A DNA stretch of 64,000 nucleotides from Vibrio maerlii. Lineage in GTDB: Bacteria > Pseudomonadota > Gammaproteobacteria > Enterobacterales > Vibrionaceae. This document shows positions 26,491 to 35,306 of this stretch, piece by piece. The notes beneath the pieces are model-generated. The model had not been told where the DNA came from. It did not search any database and saw only the letters and a list, made by a program, of their open reading frames with translations. Within the stretch, counting starts at the first letter, position 1. Each line of letters opens with the position of its first letter. A program made the position numbers and the translations under genes. Location of the stretch: assembly GCF_003415655.1 (NCBI RefSeq), contig NZ_QRHC01000006.1, positions 305,154 to 369,153 of the forward strand. Direction: 5' to 3'.

Positions 26491-27789
26491 ATGTTTGAAC
26501 CATTAGGAATGTTCATTGGGGCACTATTAGATGCACTTATAGGCCCCAATTTGTTTGTGCCAGGAGAGCCTTTTTTGATCGCGGCGGGCTATCAACTACA
26601 CCAAGGCATTTTTGCTGGATTGATTGCGGTATTAGCGGGTGGCTGGTTAGGCGACCAATTGAGTTATTCATTGGGCAAGAAATTAGGCGCTCGCTCATTG
26701 CGTCGTTTGACGCAGTGGCAACCAAAGACGCGACGTCCAATCGCAAGGAGCCGCAAACTGATGTCAAAGAAGGGCACTTACGTCCTATTGTTTGCGCGTC
26801 TTCTTGGCCCTGTTGCATGGGTTGTTCCGTTTATTGCCGGGGTTCATAAAGTTGAGTGGCGACGTTTCACATTACTGTCCTCGATAGGTTTAGTGCTTGG
26901 TGTTGGTCAATTCGTCGTTTGGGGTTATCTGTTGAGCTACGGTATTGAAGCGTTCCCTGCATTAAATCAAGCCGCACTATTTGTCGGTGAACATCTTTAC
27001 AGCTTGATGGTTCTAGCGGCAACTCTAGCGATCTTTGTTTGGGGAGTTAAACGACAATGGAGTCGTTTGTATTTGAAAACCGCATTGGTTTTTACTCTTT
27101 CAGCGTTAGTCGCCAACTACATTCATTTCTTTTGGCGTGCAGACGACATTGTGAAAGAGCAAGCTTCTGTCGAGTATGAAATGAGAAATCGAGCGATCGC
27201 TGGGATTGAAACGATTAGCCCAAGTTCATTAAAAGCATACCCAGGTCGCTCTCTTGTATTCGATGCTCAAGCAATGAACATAGTTTTCAAAGGAGAGTCT
27301 CCAAAGGTGATCATGGAGCAGCTTGGCTGGATAGAAAATCAAACATTTTCCAGAAATGATATTCAATGGACAGATTACTTACAGCTATTGAAAGACGCGA
27401 CGCCACCAGTCTCTGATCTGTATTGGCAAGATCGCCCTCAAGAAATGGCTTTTCAATTACCGGGAAACTTAACCCACCGTAGCCATATTCGCTGGTGGCA
27501 AGCCGGAGTCGATGAAGTGACGGGTTTAAAGGTGTGGGTTGGGGCACTGAGTTACGACAATGGTCTGACACTCACTCCATACTCAGGGATCGTGACGGTG
27601 CTGCACAGCATTGATCCGGATGTCGATAAAGAGCGCGACAGGTTGGCTGAGCAACTCGTGCAGTTCATACCTAATATCATAACCGAGTTAAAGGCGCTTA
27701 AATCACCGGTAGAAGAAGGCGATGAGGAGCACGACTACTTTACCGATGGACAAGTGTTGGTGATTAACTATCAATCGAGTTCTATTTAA
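26491..27789 (+). CDS. DedA-family membrane protein with LssY-type C-terminal domain
   Basis: This 432-residue protein has two parts. Residues 1-200 are a DedA/VTT domain (GPNLFVPGEPFLIAAGYQLH, then the conserved FARLLGPVAWVVPFIAG). After helices near 165-215 comes a roughly 200-residue soluble domain resembling the LssY C-terminal domain, ending LTPYSGIVTVLHSIDPDVDK and a short tail. DedA proteins flip or recycle polyprenyl or phospholipid carriers. The combination with LssY-C and a glycosyltransferase upstream suggests lipid-linked sugar handling; this is inference. Confidence 0.85.
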   Translation: MFEPLGMFIGALLDALIGPNLFVPGEPFLIAAGYQLHQGIFAGLIAVLAGGWLGDQLSYSLGKKLGARSLRRLTQWQPKTRRPIARSRKLMSKKGTYVLLFARLLGPVAWVVPFIAGVHKVEWRRFTLLSSIGLVLGVGQFVVWGYLLSYGIEAFPALNQAALFVGEHLYSLMVLAATLAIFVWGVKRQWSRLYLKTALVFTLSALVANYIHFFWRADDIVKEQASVEYEMRNRAIAGIETISPSSLKAYPGRSLVFDAQAMNIVFKGESPKVIMEQLGWIENQTFSRNDIQWTDYLQLLKDATPPVSDLYWQDRPQEMAFQLPGNLTHRSHIRWWQAGVDEVTGLKVWVGALSYDNGLTLTPYSGIVTVLHSIDPDVDKERDRLAEQLVQFIPNIITELKALKSPVEEGDEEHDYFTDGQVLVINYQSSSI

Positions 27790-27801
27790 GTAAGACATTT
27801 G

Positions 27802-27844
27802 ATAAGGCAGTTTAAAACGCTAGCGGTGTTTAAAGCTGCCTTAT
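27802..27844. terminator. Bidirectional terminator-like inverted repeat
   Basis: ATAAGGCAG at 27802-27810 pairs with CTGCCTTAT at 27836-27844, and an inner TTTAAA pair extends the stem. It lies between the convergent DedA and pilus operons. Confidence 0.65.
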
Positions 27845-27846
27845 TG

Positions 27847-28704
27847 TTATTGAGCAGTGACGGTAATCGTTAATCTGTCAGAGTAATGCCCTGCATACGC
27901 TTTGGGTTGTGGGGCAACTTTAATCGAAAATGGAATAGGGGTATAACGATTGGAGTACACATTCGGTAACGCAGAATGGAATCGACGACGAGGATTCCAT
28001 CGTTGACCTTGCAGCTCCAGTTGGTAGTCGATAAACGCATTACTAATGTTGTCGTGCATGAGCTTACCGTTTTGGCTTTCAATGGTGATGGACGCGTTCG
28101 CGTTGCTTTTTACTTCGAGAGAGATGTTTCTCTGAGATCCATGCGTCATCTCACCCATATCGACCCGATAGTTATTACCACTTTGGCTCAACCACGGTTC
28201 ACTAACGGTCGGGATACGAACGGAGACATTGGGAGGCATATGGTAGTTGAGATCAACTAGGCGGTCGTCAGTTTCCTGCTGCTTATTGGCAATGATCGCG
28301 TTCAATTGAGCGTAATAATTTCCTGCAGGCGCAAACTCTGCATTCGCCATTCTAACCCATATCTGAGTGATGCCATTTGGGTTTAAGGACGCAAAGAAAC
28401 CACGTTCGCTGCGTGGTAACGCTTGAAAGTGCTCATTAAATAGTTGTGCTTCGATGGTATAACCAAACCCCTTGAGTTGAAGCTGATTGGATTGGGTTGG
28501 GCTAATTTGAACACTCTGAACGCATTGCCTAAGTGGGGCGCTTAATTCAATTACCCCAGGAATCCACACAGAAGAAGAGTGTTCTTGTCTTGTTTGAGCT
28601 TTTTGGCTATCGAAGTGGATTGACCAAGAGCCAGAACATTCATCAGCAAAACTGCTTGTTATTATTGCAAAGTAAGCAATGAGTATAGCGATAAATTTAA
28701 TCAT
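27847..28704 (-). CDS. Putative pilus tip adhesin or minor pilin (last gene of chaperone-usher operon)
   Basis: This 285-residue secreted protein has a signal peptide ending near ITSSFA-DECSG, so the mature N-terminus is close to residue 20. It reads as two beta-rich halves; the C-terminal half (about 160-285) ends in ITVTAQ, a donor-strand-acceptor-like pilin ending, similar to the ending of the small pilin gene in the same operon. The start at 28704 is set by a very strong AAGGAGGG five to six bases upstream and overlaps the usher gene by 8 bp. As the last, largest pilin-like subunit it is probably the tip adhesin; the ligand is unknown. Confidence 0.7.
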   Translation of the reverse strand: MIKFIAILIAYFAIITSSFADECSGSWSIHFDSQKAQTRQEHSSSVWIPGVIELSAPLRQCVQSVQISPTQSNQLQLKGFGYTIEAQLFNEHFQALPRSERGFFASLNPNGITQIWVRMANAEFAPAGNYYAQLNAIIANKQQETDDRLVDLNYHMPPNVSVRIPTVSEPWLSQSGNNYRVDMGEMTHGSQRNISLEVKSNANASITIESQNGKLMHDNISNAFIDYQLELQGQRWNPRRRFHSALPNVYSNRYTPIPFSIKVAPQPKAYAGHYSDRLTITVTAQ

Positions 28705-31078
28705 GTTTTCCCTCCTTTGATTCCAAAACGAAATCATCGACGTATTGAAGAACGTCATCATTATCTAAAATGGTTAGCTCGCCATACCATTGCCCGAGCT
28801 TAATTTGGTAAACACCCGCTGCGACACCATCAAGAACAAAACGACCGGCGCTATTGGTAAAGATTGATAAGGTTACCCCATCTGTCGTAGTGGCTTGCCC
28901 CGAGCGAAGTGAGATAGGTTCCCCTTCTGACGTTAGCGCTGTGCCAATTACAGTTTTCGTTGCATCTGAGCCTATCTGTAAAAGATGAGTCGTCATCGAA
29001 CCGGGACGAATATGTTCAATACCACTACCTAGGCTATAACCGAGAGGGGCATTTGGAGAGCTATAGGTGATCGTGTTCGTTTCATGCTTCCTTGTTAAAG
29101 AAGCAAGATTCCCAAAGCGCGTTGTCGCAATCGATTCGGTTTGTTGTTGGGAGTTCTGGTTGATCAAGATGTCACTATCTTTCAGTGATGGATGAACATT
29201 GATCAGTGAAACTGCACCAATATTGGCTCGACCCCAAGCGAGATGGCCATCTGCTATAACCACACTCGAAGAAACGCTGCCAAAGACCTGAGTAGAGTCA
29301 GAATGCGTGAATTCTAATTGCCCATTCCATCGGTTGGCATTGTACTCCCCGCGAGAGTAATAGTTTTGCTCACCATCTCTGTCTTCTACACTCAGTTCGT
29401 ACCCATACTCTCCGACATAGTTGTCCATAGGCTTGCGTAATTCCGCACGAGCTATTTCAGTATGAGTGTTGTAGCTCATTCCTAAACGATGTCGTGAGTT
29501 ATAGAGGTCATAGTAAAAATCGACGTTGAGATACCCGAGGTATTCTGATTCTTTCCTAAATTCATTGGTTTGCTTGTACTCACCAGTTAGCCCAATTCTC
29601 CAATAGCGATTTCGCCAATTAAGGCGAGCACTTGCGTCATAGCGACGACCTTTAATATCTTCGTCTCGAGCGGAACCGTAGATACTGGCATCCCAATTAT
29701 CATTGATGAACCATTGGTAGTCAGAACGTATCACTGAGTAACTATATTGATTATCTAGTTGCCAAGGTTGATTGTTGAAATTGTCTTGCCATTCAACCCC
29801 GATGCGAAAGTTAGGCGAGCCAAAAGATGAGGCTCCCCAGATTTGCTGGTTGTAGTCTAAACTGACCGCATACCCCATCGATTCAACCTCCTGGGTGTAG
29901 TAGCCAGAGGTTGCACGGAGGCTAACGTTCCCTAGGTCGCTGCCCGTCACTATGGATAGTCCCGATAAATATCCATCTTCATGAGCTAGGCCGTTGATAC
30001 CGAGTGTCAAGTTATCGAACAAGCCATAGTTATACGCTCCGGTGATCAAGGCTTCATCTTCATACTCAATATTTGAAGAGTATTGATTGCTGACAAAGCC
30101 TGCGGATAAAGAAAAGTCGCTGAGCCCCTCTTGAAGCAATTGACCATTGTAAAACTGGCTGTAGCTGATGATTTCCGAGTGACCAGAGACGTAATCCACT
30201 TCTAGCAAAATGTTATTGCTGCCATCAGTGAGGGGAAGGTCATCAAGTTCATATCTGCCTGGAGGCAAACGCAAACGAGAGATTCGAATATCATTAATGT
30301 AAAGAGTAACGTCTGCAGACTCAGTAAGATCTAGAGCTTGAGTACCGCTATTTCTTAGTTGGCGATAGGGTTGCAATTCTGAGTAAGCTCGTTCCCAGGT
30401 TACTCCGCCCAGCTCTACACTAGGTAAGTGCCCTGATGATGTGGATTGAACGTCCCCAACAGCGACTCGCCAAGGAGACTCGACATTGTCATGGAAAAGC
30501 TGAGTACGTGTTCGACTAAATTCAGTATCGTCTTCGTCTGAGTCAATATAGAAACCGTAAGTAAGGTATAACCCGTCTACGCCACCTAGGTTACTTCCTC
30601 CTGTCCAGTCTATTGCACTTTTGTGATAGCTTCTTTCATCATCGTATTGATGCGATAAAGTGAAATTGTTTTGTATGCTCCACGTCGCTGAAGATGAGTA
30701 AGGCATTGAATTTTCCGACGTGTCATTTAAGCCTATACGACGTAACGCTTGAGCGTCTGCATCGAGCAACATCTCAACCTGCATGGTTTGCATATTGAGA
30801 GAGAGGTTTATACCGTACTCAGCTAACTCTTCGGGTGTCACCGTATCGTTTTCCAATAACCAATCGATAGTCTCTGAATTTAAGAAGCGTTTTAACGATC
30901 TAGATAACTCCACACTTGGGAAATAGAGAATATTCATTCCATCGGTTGCCAGTAATACCTCTGCAACACTGGATGACTCTTGAACAACAGGGAAGTTCAT
31001 TTGCCATTCGCTCGCAATTGCTGCATTCACTGAAAATAGCTGAATCAAAATGACAAAATAAATTTGCGCCTTGATCAT
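28697..31078 (-). CDS. Outer-membrane usher of an alternate chaperone-usher pilus
   Basis: This 793-residue protein has a signal peptide (cleavage near VNAAIA), a short N-terminal domain, and a long run of amphipathic beta-strands typical of a beta-barrel. The plug/middle region includes TLYINDIRISRLRLPPGRYELDD, whose core RISRLRLPPGRYELDDLPL matches ushers. The C-terminal domain has GRFVLDGVAAGVYQIKLG. It translocates and assembles pilin subunits at the outer membrane. Its ATG overlaps the chaperone stop (ATGA). The overall style resembles CFA/I-type or Csu-type ushers more than FimD. Confidence 0.85.
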   Translation of the reverse strand: MIKAQIYFVILIQLFSVNAAIASEWQMNFPVVQESSSVAEVLLATDGMNILYFPSVELSRSLKRFLNSETIDWLLENDTVTPEELAEYGINLSLNMQTMQVEMLLDADAQALRRIGLNDTSENSMPYSSSATWSIQNNFTLSHQYDDERSYHKSAIDWTGGSNLGGVDGLYLTYGFYIDSDEDDTEFSRTRTQLFHDNVESPWRVAVGDVQSTSSGHLPSVELGGVTWERAYSELQPYRQLRNSGTQALDLTESADVTLYINDIRISRLRLPPGRYELDDLPLTDGSNNILLEVDYVSGHSEIISYSQFYNGQLLQEGLSDFSLSAGFVSNQYSSNIEYEDEALITGAYNYGLFDNLTLGINGLAHEDGYLSGLSIVTGSDLGNVSLRATSGYYTQEVESMGYAVSLDYNQQIWGASSFGSPNFRIGVEWQDNFNNQPWQLDNQYSYSVIRSDYQWFINDNWDASIYGSARDEDIKGRRYDASARLNWRNRYWRIGLTGEYKQTNEFRKESEYLGYLNVDFYYDLYNSRHRLGMSYNTHTEIARAELRKPMDNYVGEYGYELSVEDRDGEQNYYSRGEYNANRWNGQLEFTHSDSTQVFGSVSSSVVIADGHLAWGRANIGAVSLINVHPSLKDSDILINQNSQQQTESIATTRFGNLASLTRKHETNTITYSSPNAPLGYSLGSGIEHIRPGSMTTHLLQIGSDATKTVIGTALTSEGEPISLRSGQATTTDGVTLSIFTNSAGRFVLDGVAAGVYQIKLGQWYGELTILDNDDVLQYVDDFVLESKEGKHD

Positions 31079-31758
31079 TGCAAAATGGATACATCAACAT
31101 CGATGATGCTTTTCCCGTTGATCCACTCTTCTTGAGTGGGAATTATGATGGTTTGACTCGGTAACAGGTAACTAGCAGGACTGATTGCACTGTAGTCGTT
31201 CCATGAGAGAATCTGCTTATCATCAGTGCTTGTTAATGTGAGACTAGAGTTGTTTAAGTTCGCAACACCATTCCCAAGGTTAGTGATTGAAATCGCCTCA
31301 TCGTTTAAGGATGCTTCTAGTTTAGATGAAGCGTTCTCTGGTGAGACAAATACTAGCGTTGCAAAATTAAACAGTAAGTCTACACCAGTACCATCGATTT
31401 CATTTTTTAGAGGTAGTTGTTTAAAAGTGACACGATAAGAAATGGACTCGTTAAGCTTGTCTGAGCCTAGGTAACGAACTCTAAACAGCTGATACTCTCC
31501 GGGTTCTATAATGGCTTGGGGTGGCATAATGATGAAATCATGATCCGCAGGAACTAAGTCTTCGTCAATGTCTGAAATAACCTCTCGACTGTATGCTGCA
31601 GATTCAATTGCAAGTGGTTCCGTTCCCGTGTTTTCAACTCGGTATTCAGCTTGTGCTCTGCTACCGACGTTAGATAGGTGTTGGAACATAGGTTCTACTT
31701 GAAACGAAGATGCGAGAGAGCTCCATAGCAGGAGTAATGTGCTAACTAAGTACTTCAT
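31075..31758 (-). CDS. Periplasmic pilus chaperone
   Basis: This 227-residue exported protein has a signal peptide (MKYLVSTLLLLWSSLASS) and an Ig-like chaperone domain: VEPMFQHLSNVGSRAQAEYR, then PPQAIIEPGEYQLFRVRYLG, consistent with the PapD-type first domain, and a second beta domain with NLGNGVANLNNSSLTL. It would bind pilin subunits in the periplasm and deliver them to the usher encoded next. ATG 31758 is chosen because it starts the signal peptide with GGTGA upstream; an ATG four codons earlier sits against the preceding hairpin. Confidence 0.8.
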   Translation of the reverse strand: MKYLVSTLLLLWSSLASSFQVEPMFQHLSNVGSRAQAEYRVENTGTEPLAIESAAYSREVISDIDEDLVPADHDFIIMPPQAIIEPGEYQLFRVRYLGSDKLNESISYRVTFKQLPLKNEIDGTGVDLLFNFATLVFVSPENASSKLEASLNDEAISITNLGNGVANLNNSSLTLTSTDDKQILSWNDYSAISPASYLLPSQTIIIPTQEEWINGKSIIDVDVSILQ

Positions 31759-31772
31759 AGCAATCACCATGT

Positions 31773-31795
31773 AAAAAAGCGCGGAGAACCGCGCT
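31773..31795 (-). terminator. Attenuator-like terminator between pilin and chaperone genes
   Basis: Read on the minus strand, a 7-bp stem AGCGCGG / CCGCGCT with a 4-nt loop is followed by TTTTT. It lies between the pilin stop and the chaperone start, so it probably lowers chaperone-usher expression relative to the pilin. Confidence 0.75.
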
Positions 31796-31816
31796 ACGTT
31801 TTAATAAAAATGTGAG

Positions 31817-32305
31817 TTATCGAGGTGCAACCTGTACCGTTATTGTGTCGCGATAGATACCTGCGAACTCTCGACCTGTTACCATAGGGGTGATTTTCAT
31901 CGTTTTACGTTGATAGCCATGTGCAGTACCTTGACCTGTCATTTGCTCAATAGTTTGATTTGCTGTGAGGCTTAGATCTCCAGATTGATCGATGCTAAAT
32001 GTATAAGCAATAGCGTCCCCCTCTTCGTTTTCTAGCACGCCACGATTACTTGATGAATAGGTCGCATGGGCTTTTGCGCCGCGAGTGTTACACCAAAGAC
32101 CAACCCCAACTGTGCCTTGGGCCTCTTGCAGAGATAGATCGAGATTGGTCGCTCGATCGATTCCACTTACATCAACAACACAGCGTTCTGCGATTTCACC
32201 ACCAATATCCCAGTTCGAGATGTTTGAACCGCCAGCGTAATCAAAGTCAGCAAATGCAAATGTAGATGAAAGGCCTAATGTTAGTGCCAATAGTGTTTTT
32301 TTCAT
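31817..32305 (-). CDS. Putative major pilin of the chaperone-usher pilus
   Basis: This 162-residue secreted protein has a clean signal peptide (MKKTLLALTLGLSSTFAFA) followed by DFDYAGGSNISNW. Two cysteines (ERCVVDV, LWCNTRG) could form the pilin disulfide. The ending DTITVQVAPR is like a pilin or spore-coat-protein-U domain. GGAGAACC lies 7 bp before the ATG. It is the first structural gene after the regulator and is separated from chaperone and usher by an attenuator, as expected for a major subunit made in excess. Confidence 0.72.
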   Translation of the reverse strand: MKKTLLALTLGLSSTFAFADFDYAGGSNISNWDIGGEIAERCVVDVSGIDRATNLDLSLQEAQGTVGVGLWCNTRGAKAHATYSSSNRGVLENEEGDAIAYTFSIDQSGDLSLTANQTIEQMTGQGTAHGYQRKTMKITPMVTGREFAGIYRDTITVQVAPR

Positions 32306-32361
32306 GGTTTGGTTCTCCGTTATCCAAACAATTGTTATAAGAACAGGGACTATGTTAGTGA

Positions 32362-32383
32362 GTGACTCCAGTTAAGGAGTCAC
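32362..32383 (-). promoter_or_regulatory. Hairpin upstream of the pilin gene
   Basis: A perfect 8-bp inverted repeat GTGACTCC / GGAGTCAC with a 6-nt loop lies 57 bp before the pilin ATG and 48 bp after the regulator stop. It has no T-run on the minus strand, so it may be a leader hairpin of the pilin mRNA or a weak terminator for the regulator gene. Confidence 0.5.
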
Positions 32384-32430
32384 CTATAAGTACCAAAGGA
32401 GATAACCCTAAAGGGTGATATTTGATGTAC

Positions 32431-33099
32431 TTAGTGGATAGGCGTAACGCTGTATAGTTCCGGGCGGGCTAAGTAGTCATTTAGAACACATTGGAGTTCA
32501 CTACGCGATTGAACGTTGAGCTTACTCAGTATGCGAGAAACGTGAGTCTTAACGGTGTTGATACTGATACATAAGTAGTCGGCAATAGCTTGATTGCTAT
32601 GACCTTTGACGATGAGGTTGAGCAGTTCTTTTTCTCTTAACGTCAGGTCAAGGTTAGATATCGCAAACTCAATCATTTCTTGTGAGGTTATGGCTTTGCT
32701 TTGGTACTGCCTGATAGCAAGACTAATAACACTGCGAGGGTACCAGATATCTCTCTGAGCAATACAACGTAAGACCTTCGGGTACAGGTCTATTGGGTCG
32801 GAAAGAGAGAGCACACCACTGAACCCATCCATTAGACATTGTGTTTGAATCGCTTCACTGCACTCTTCGTGGATGCTCAACCATGAACCACCAAGCCTCA
32901 TAATTTCATTTTTAGAGACGAGACCATTAGCATGAGTGTCGTAGATTATGATGTCGTTGAGCTGATTAGTGTCTTTGTTTAAGTTTTGGACACTGGATGC
33001 ACACATGATGTCGACACGTGGAAATGAGATCCTGAATTGATGCATCAGCAGACTTATTCGCTGCTTATTCTTGGATATGATGTATATTTTGTTAGGCAT
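32431..33099 (-). CDS. LuxR-type regulator of the CsgD/VpsT kind
   Basis: This 222-residue protein has a degenerate receiver-like N-terminal domain (about 1-115) and a LuxR-type helix-turn-helix (about 150-210: LTLREKELLNLIVKGHSNQA, then ISINTVKTHVSRILSKLNVQ). The receiver lacks a normal phosphorylation site, as in CsgD and VpsT. At residues 119-122 it reads WYPR, at the place where VpsT has its c-di-GMP-binding W[FLM][TS]R motif. It lies directly upstream of the pilus genes on the same strand and likely controls them. Confidence 0.82.
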   Translation of the reverse strand: MPNKIYIISKNKQRISLLMHQFRISFPRVDIMCASSVQNLNKDTNQLNDIIIYDTHANGLVSKNEIMRLGGSWLSIHEECSEAIQTQCLMDGFSGVLSLSDPIDLYPKVLRCIAQRDIWYPRSVISLAIRQYQSKAITSQEMIEFAISNLDLTLREKELLNLIVKGHSNQAIADYLCISINTVKTHVSRILSKLNVQSRSELQCVLNDYLARPELYSVTPIH

Positions 33100-33407
33100 G
33101 AAGCCACCTTATAAGCCGAGGTGTATATTGTTATGTGTCTAGTCTTATATTCGGCCTAAAAAATATCCAATTAAAATATGATATGCCTTCCAGAAATGCA
33201 TAGGTTGATTAAATTTAATACGGAAAAACAGTGTGTTAGATATGATTTACTTTACATTTTGTTACGGAAATTAGTGTTGTTAGGGTTGGTATGCTGTTAG
33301 GTATCGAGTTTGGCAAGCGAAATTAGATACTAAATTGTGAGATAAAACATGAAGTAAGTCATAACCTCAATTACAGGATGAAGAGGTTATGACCCATTTA
33401 GGCAGCT
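33100..33407. other. Gene-free stretch with a possible terminator
   Basis: About 300 AT-rich bp lie between the pilus regulator start and the MFS gene end. An 11-bp inverted repeat GTCATAACCTC / GAGGTTATGAC (33358-33393) lies 14 bp past the MFS stop and probably ends that transcript, though its T-run is poor. Nothing else is visible. Confidence 0.5.
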
Positions 33408-34589
33408 TTACGCGTTAGGTTGAGGGGCGCTAAAGCCGCGTAGGATATTTACTAAGGTTAATACCGCGAATAGCGTGATAACCAGTGATAGATGCCATGC
33501 TTGGTTCAAGCCTAACTGCACCAATAACATACTGACTATCGATGAAACCACCATTTGTCCACCTCCGGACATCGCCGCTGCAGCACCTGCTTGGGTTTTG
33601 TAAGGTTGAAGAACAAGAGCGGTAGCACAGGGAAGCGCGATACCGTTACCAAGAATCATCAGCAGCTGACCTAGCATGAGGTAAAGCGGCTCGATAGGGC
33701 AGAAAAATAACCAGAGAGCTGACACGACATGCAGCATCGGAGTGAGTAGTAATAAACGCTTGTTCCCCAAAATCGGTCTAAAACGATTACATAAGCTCGT
33801 ACCTGCAAACATCCCTAATGCTGGAATAATTGCCCACATTGCGTATTCGTCAGAGGTCATACCGATTTGATCTTGCATGATAAACGGCATCACAGAGACT
33901 GTGGTGATCATCAAACTAAAGTTTAACCAGCTGATGCTTGCAAAGCTCATGAAATAACGCGAAGTGAGCAGCTCTTTGTACTGGATAAGCATCTTTTTCG
34001 GAGATGGGATTTTAGACTTCGCTGAAACGGTTTCCTGGAATCTTAATGCAATGATGACCCATGCAAACACGACGTAGCCTAGCAAAGAGATGAATACCAT
34101 GGCCCATCCGAAATGGGCGTTGATGAATCCACCGATAACCGGTGCTACAAGCGGAGTAATAGAAGCGGCCATCGCAATGTAAGACATGGCAACAGGCAAA
34201 TCTGGACCACTGAACTTGTCGCGCGTCGATGCACGAGCTAACACGGCGCAACAACCGGTTCCTATCCCTTGTAAAAAACGACCAGCAACAAGTCCAGAAA
34301 AGCTGTCGCTGAACAAGATGATCATTGCTAAACCGCAGAGTGCAATAAGTAAACCTGTGAGCAGTACTTTCTTGCGCCCTAGAGCATCGGAAATTGGACC
34401 ATAGATAAACTGAGAAGGGCCAAATCCGAGTAGATAAATACTGACCAGAAGCTGCGCTTGGTCAAGGCTGATGTCAAAATCTTTAGCAATCCAGGGTAGT
34501 GAAGGGAACACCAACCCCATGCTTAGTTGTCCAATACTGATGATCAAGCACGCGAGCAAGATGGTTTTAAAGTCGATGGAGCGGCTCAT
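33408..34589 (-). CDS. Bcr/CflA-type MFS multidrug efflux transporter
   Basis: This 393-residue protein has twelve predicted helices. The MFS signature is in YLLGFGPSQFIYGPISDALGRKKV and the drug-proton antiporter motif in GRFLQGIGTGCCAVLARA. The layout is like EmrD/Bcr, which export drugs or metabolites by proton antiport from the inner membrane. The start codon has GGTGATCATCA just upstream on the minus strand. The substrate is unknown. It has no partner gene. Confidence 0.87.
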   Translation of the reverse strand: MSRSIDFKTILLACLIISIGQLSMGLVFPSLPWIAKDFDISLDQAQLLVSIYLLGFGPSQFIYGPISDALGRKKVLLTGLLIALCGLAMIILFSDSFSGLVAGRFLQGIGTGCCAVLARASTRDKFSGPDLPVAMSYIAMAASITPLVAPVIGGFINAHFGWAMVFISLLGYVVFAWVIIALRFQETVSAKSKIPSPKKMLIQYKELLTSRYFMSFASISWLNFSLMITTVSVMPFIMQDQIGMTSDEYAMWAIIPALGMFAGTSLCNRFRPILGNKRLLLLTPMLHVVSALWLFFCPIEPLYLMLGQLLMILGNGIALPCATALVLQPYKTQAGAAAAMSGGGQMVVSSIVSMLLVQLGLNQAWHLSLVITLFAVLTLVNILRGFSAPQPNA

Positions 34590-34805
34590 TGATGATCACC
34601 ATTAAACGATTAATTTAGAAGTTTAGACACAAACGCAGACCATGAAGAATGAAGGTGAGAATCCTTTCTATTCAACTTTCTAGAAAATTGGATTGTTGCT
34701 AGCGCATTGCTTTGGAAGATAAAGCGAAATGAGGGTTGCGTCCTTTAAACATACTCCTGTTCTCAATCGTTGACAATATCAAATAGATCAAAAGGATAAA
34801 AAGAT

Positions 34806-34829
34806 AAAGCCTCTCAATTGAGAGGCTTT
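34806..34829. terminator. Terminator-like inverted repeat
   Basis: A perfect 10-bp stem AAAGCCTCTC / GAGAGGCTTT with loop AATT, placed just downstream of the hmp remnant on the minus strand, with a T-rich stretch (ATCTTTTTATC) following. Confidence 0.75.
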
Positions 34830-34852
34830 GTTTGCATGAGTATGATGAATGT

Positions 34853-34948
34853 TTAGATAACTTTATGAGGACCAAAGCACTCATAATGCAGCTGCTCTTG
34901 TTTCACCCCCAAGTCTAGTAGTTGGTTTGCGACGTGTTGCATGAATCC
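34853..34948 (-). pseudogene. hmp: 3' remnant of a flavohemoprotein (nitric oxide dioxygenase) gene
   Basis: The minus-strand frame ending at 34853 encodes [17 protein letters not shown] then [14 protein letters not shown], nearly the same as the C-terminus of Hmp (…GFMQFxAKQLVDLGVKQE…[11 protein letters not shown]). Upstream codons no longer match Hmp and reach a stop near 35000. Only about 31 residues remain, so this is the tail of a lost or deleted gene, with its terminator still present just downstream. Confidence 0.75.
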
Positions 34949-35306
34949 AGTTAACTTGTGCGCCGTGATTAGTAAGGGGTTCAAGCATGGGTTTCTTGGT
35001 GGTCAGTTTATGTCTGTTAAACATAAATAAAATATAGGCTGAAGCTCTGGAATAAATACGCTGAGTGGTTGAGATTGTTGAGTAAGCGAAATATCAGAGG
35101 GAGGGCCTATAGGGTAGAGCTCGACATACAAATACAACAAAGCCCGCACTGGACGGGCCTTGCTGTGGAATTGGTGGGCATAAGCAGTTTCATTTTGAAC
35201 GTCGTTCATTCTCATGGCGGGATAAAATAGAGTGTCAACTTTCATACCTCCACTGCTCACACCATCTGCTACAAGTTTATGGTAGGTCAAACGTCATTTA
35301 CACAGT
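34949..35306. other. Gene-poor stretch between hmp remnant and LysR gene
   Basis: No convincing gene is seen. A short hairpin with core GCCCG / CGGGC near 35140 and a TTTGTT run on the minus strand resembles a terminator. A 95-codon open frame on the minus strand has no family features and is probably chance. Confidence 0.4.

Noticed and set aside
35003..35290. 95-codon minus-strand frame between the hmp remnant and the LysR gene
   Set aside because: No recognisable domain, and a terminator-like hairpin lies inside it; likely chance in a gene-poor stretch.
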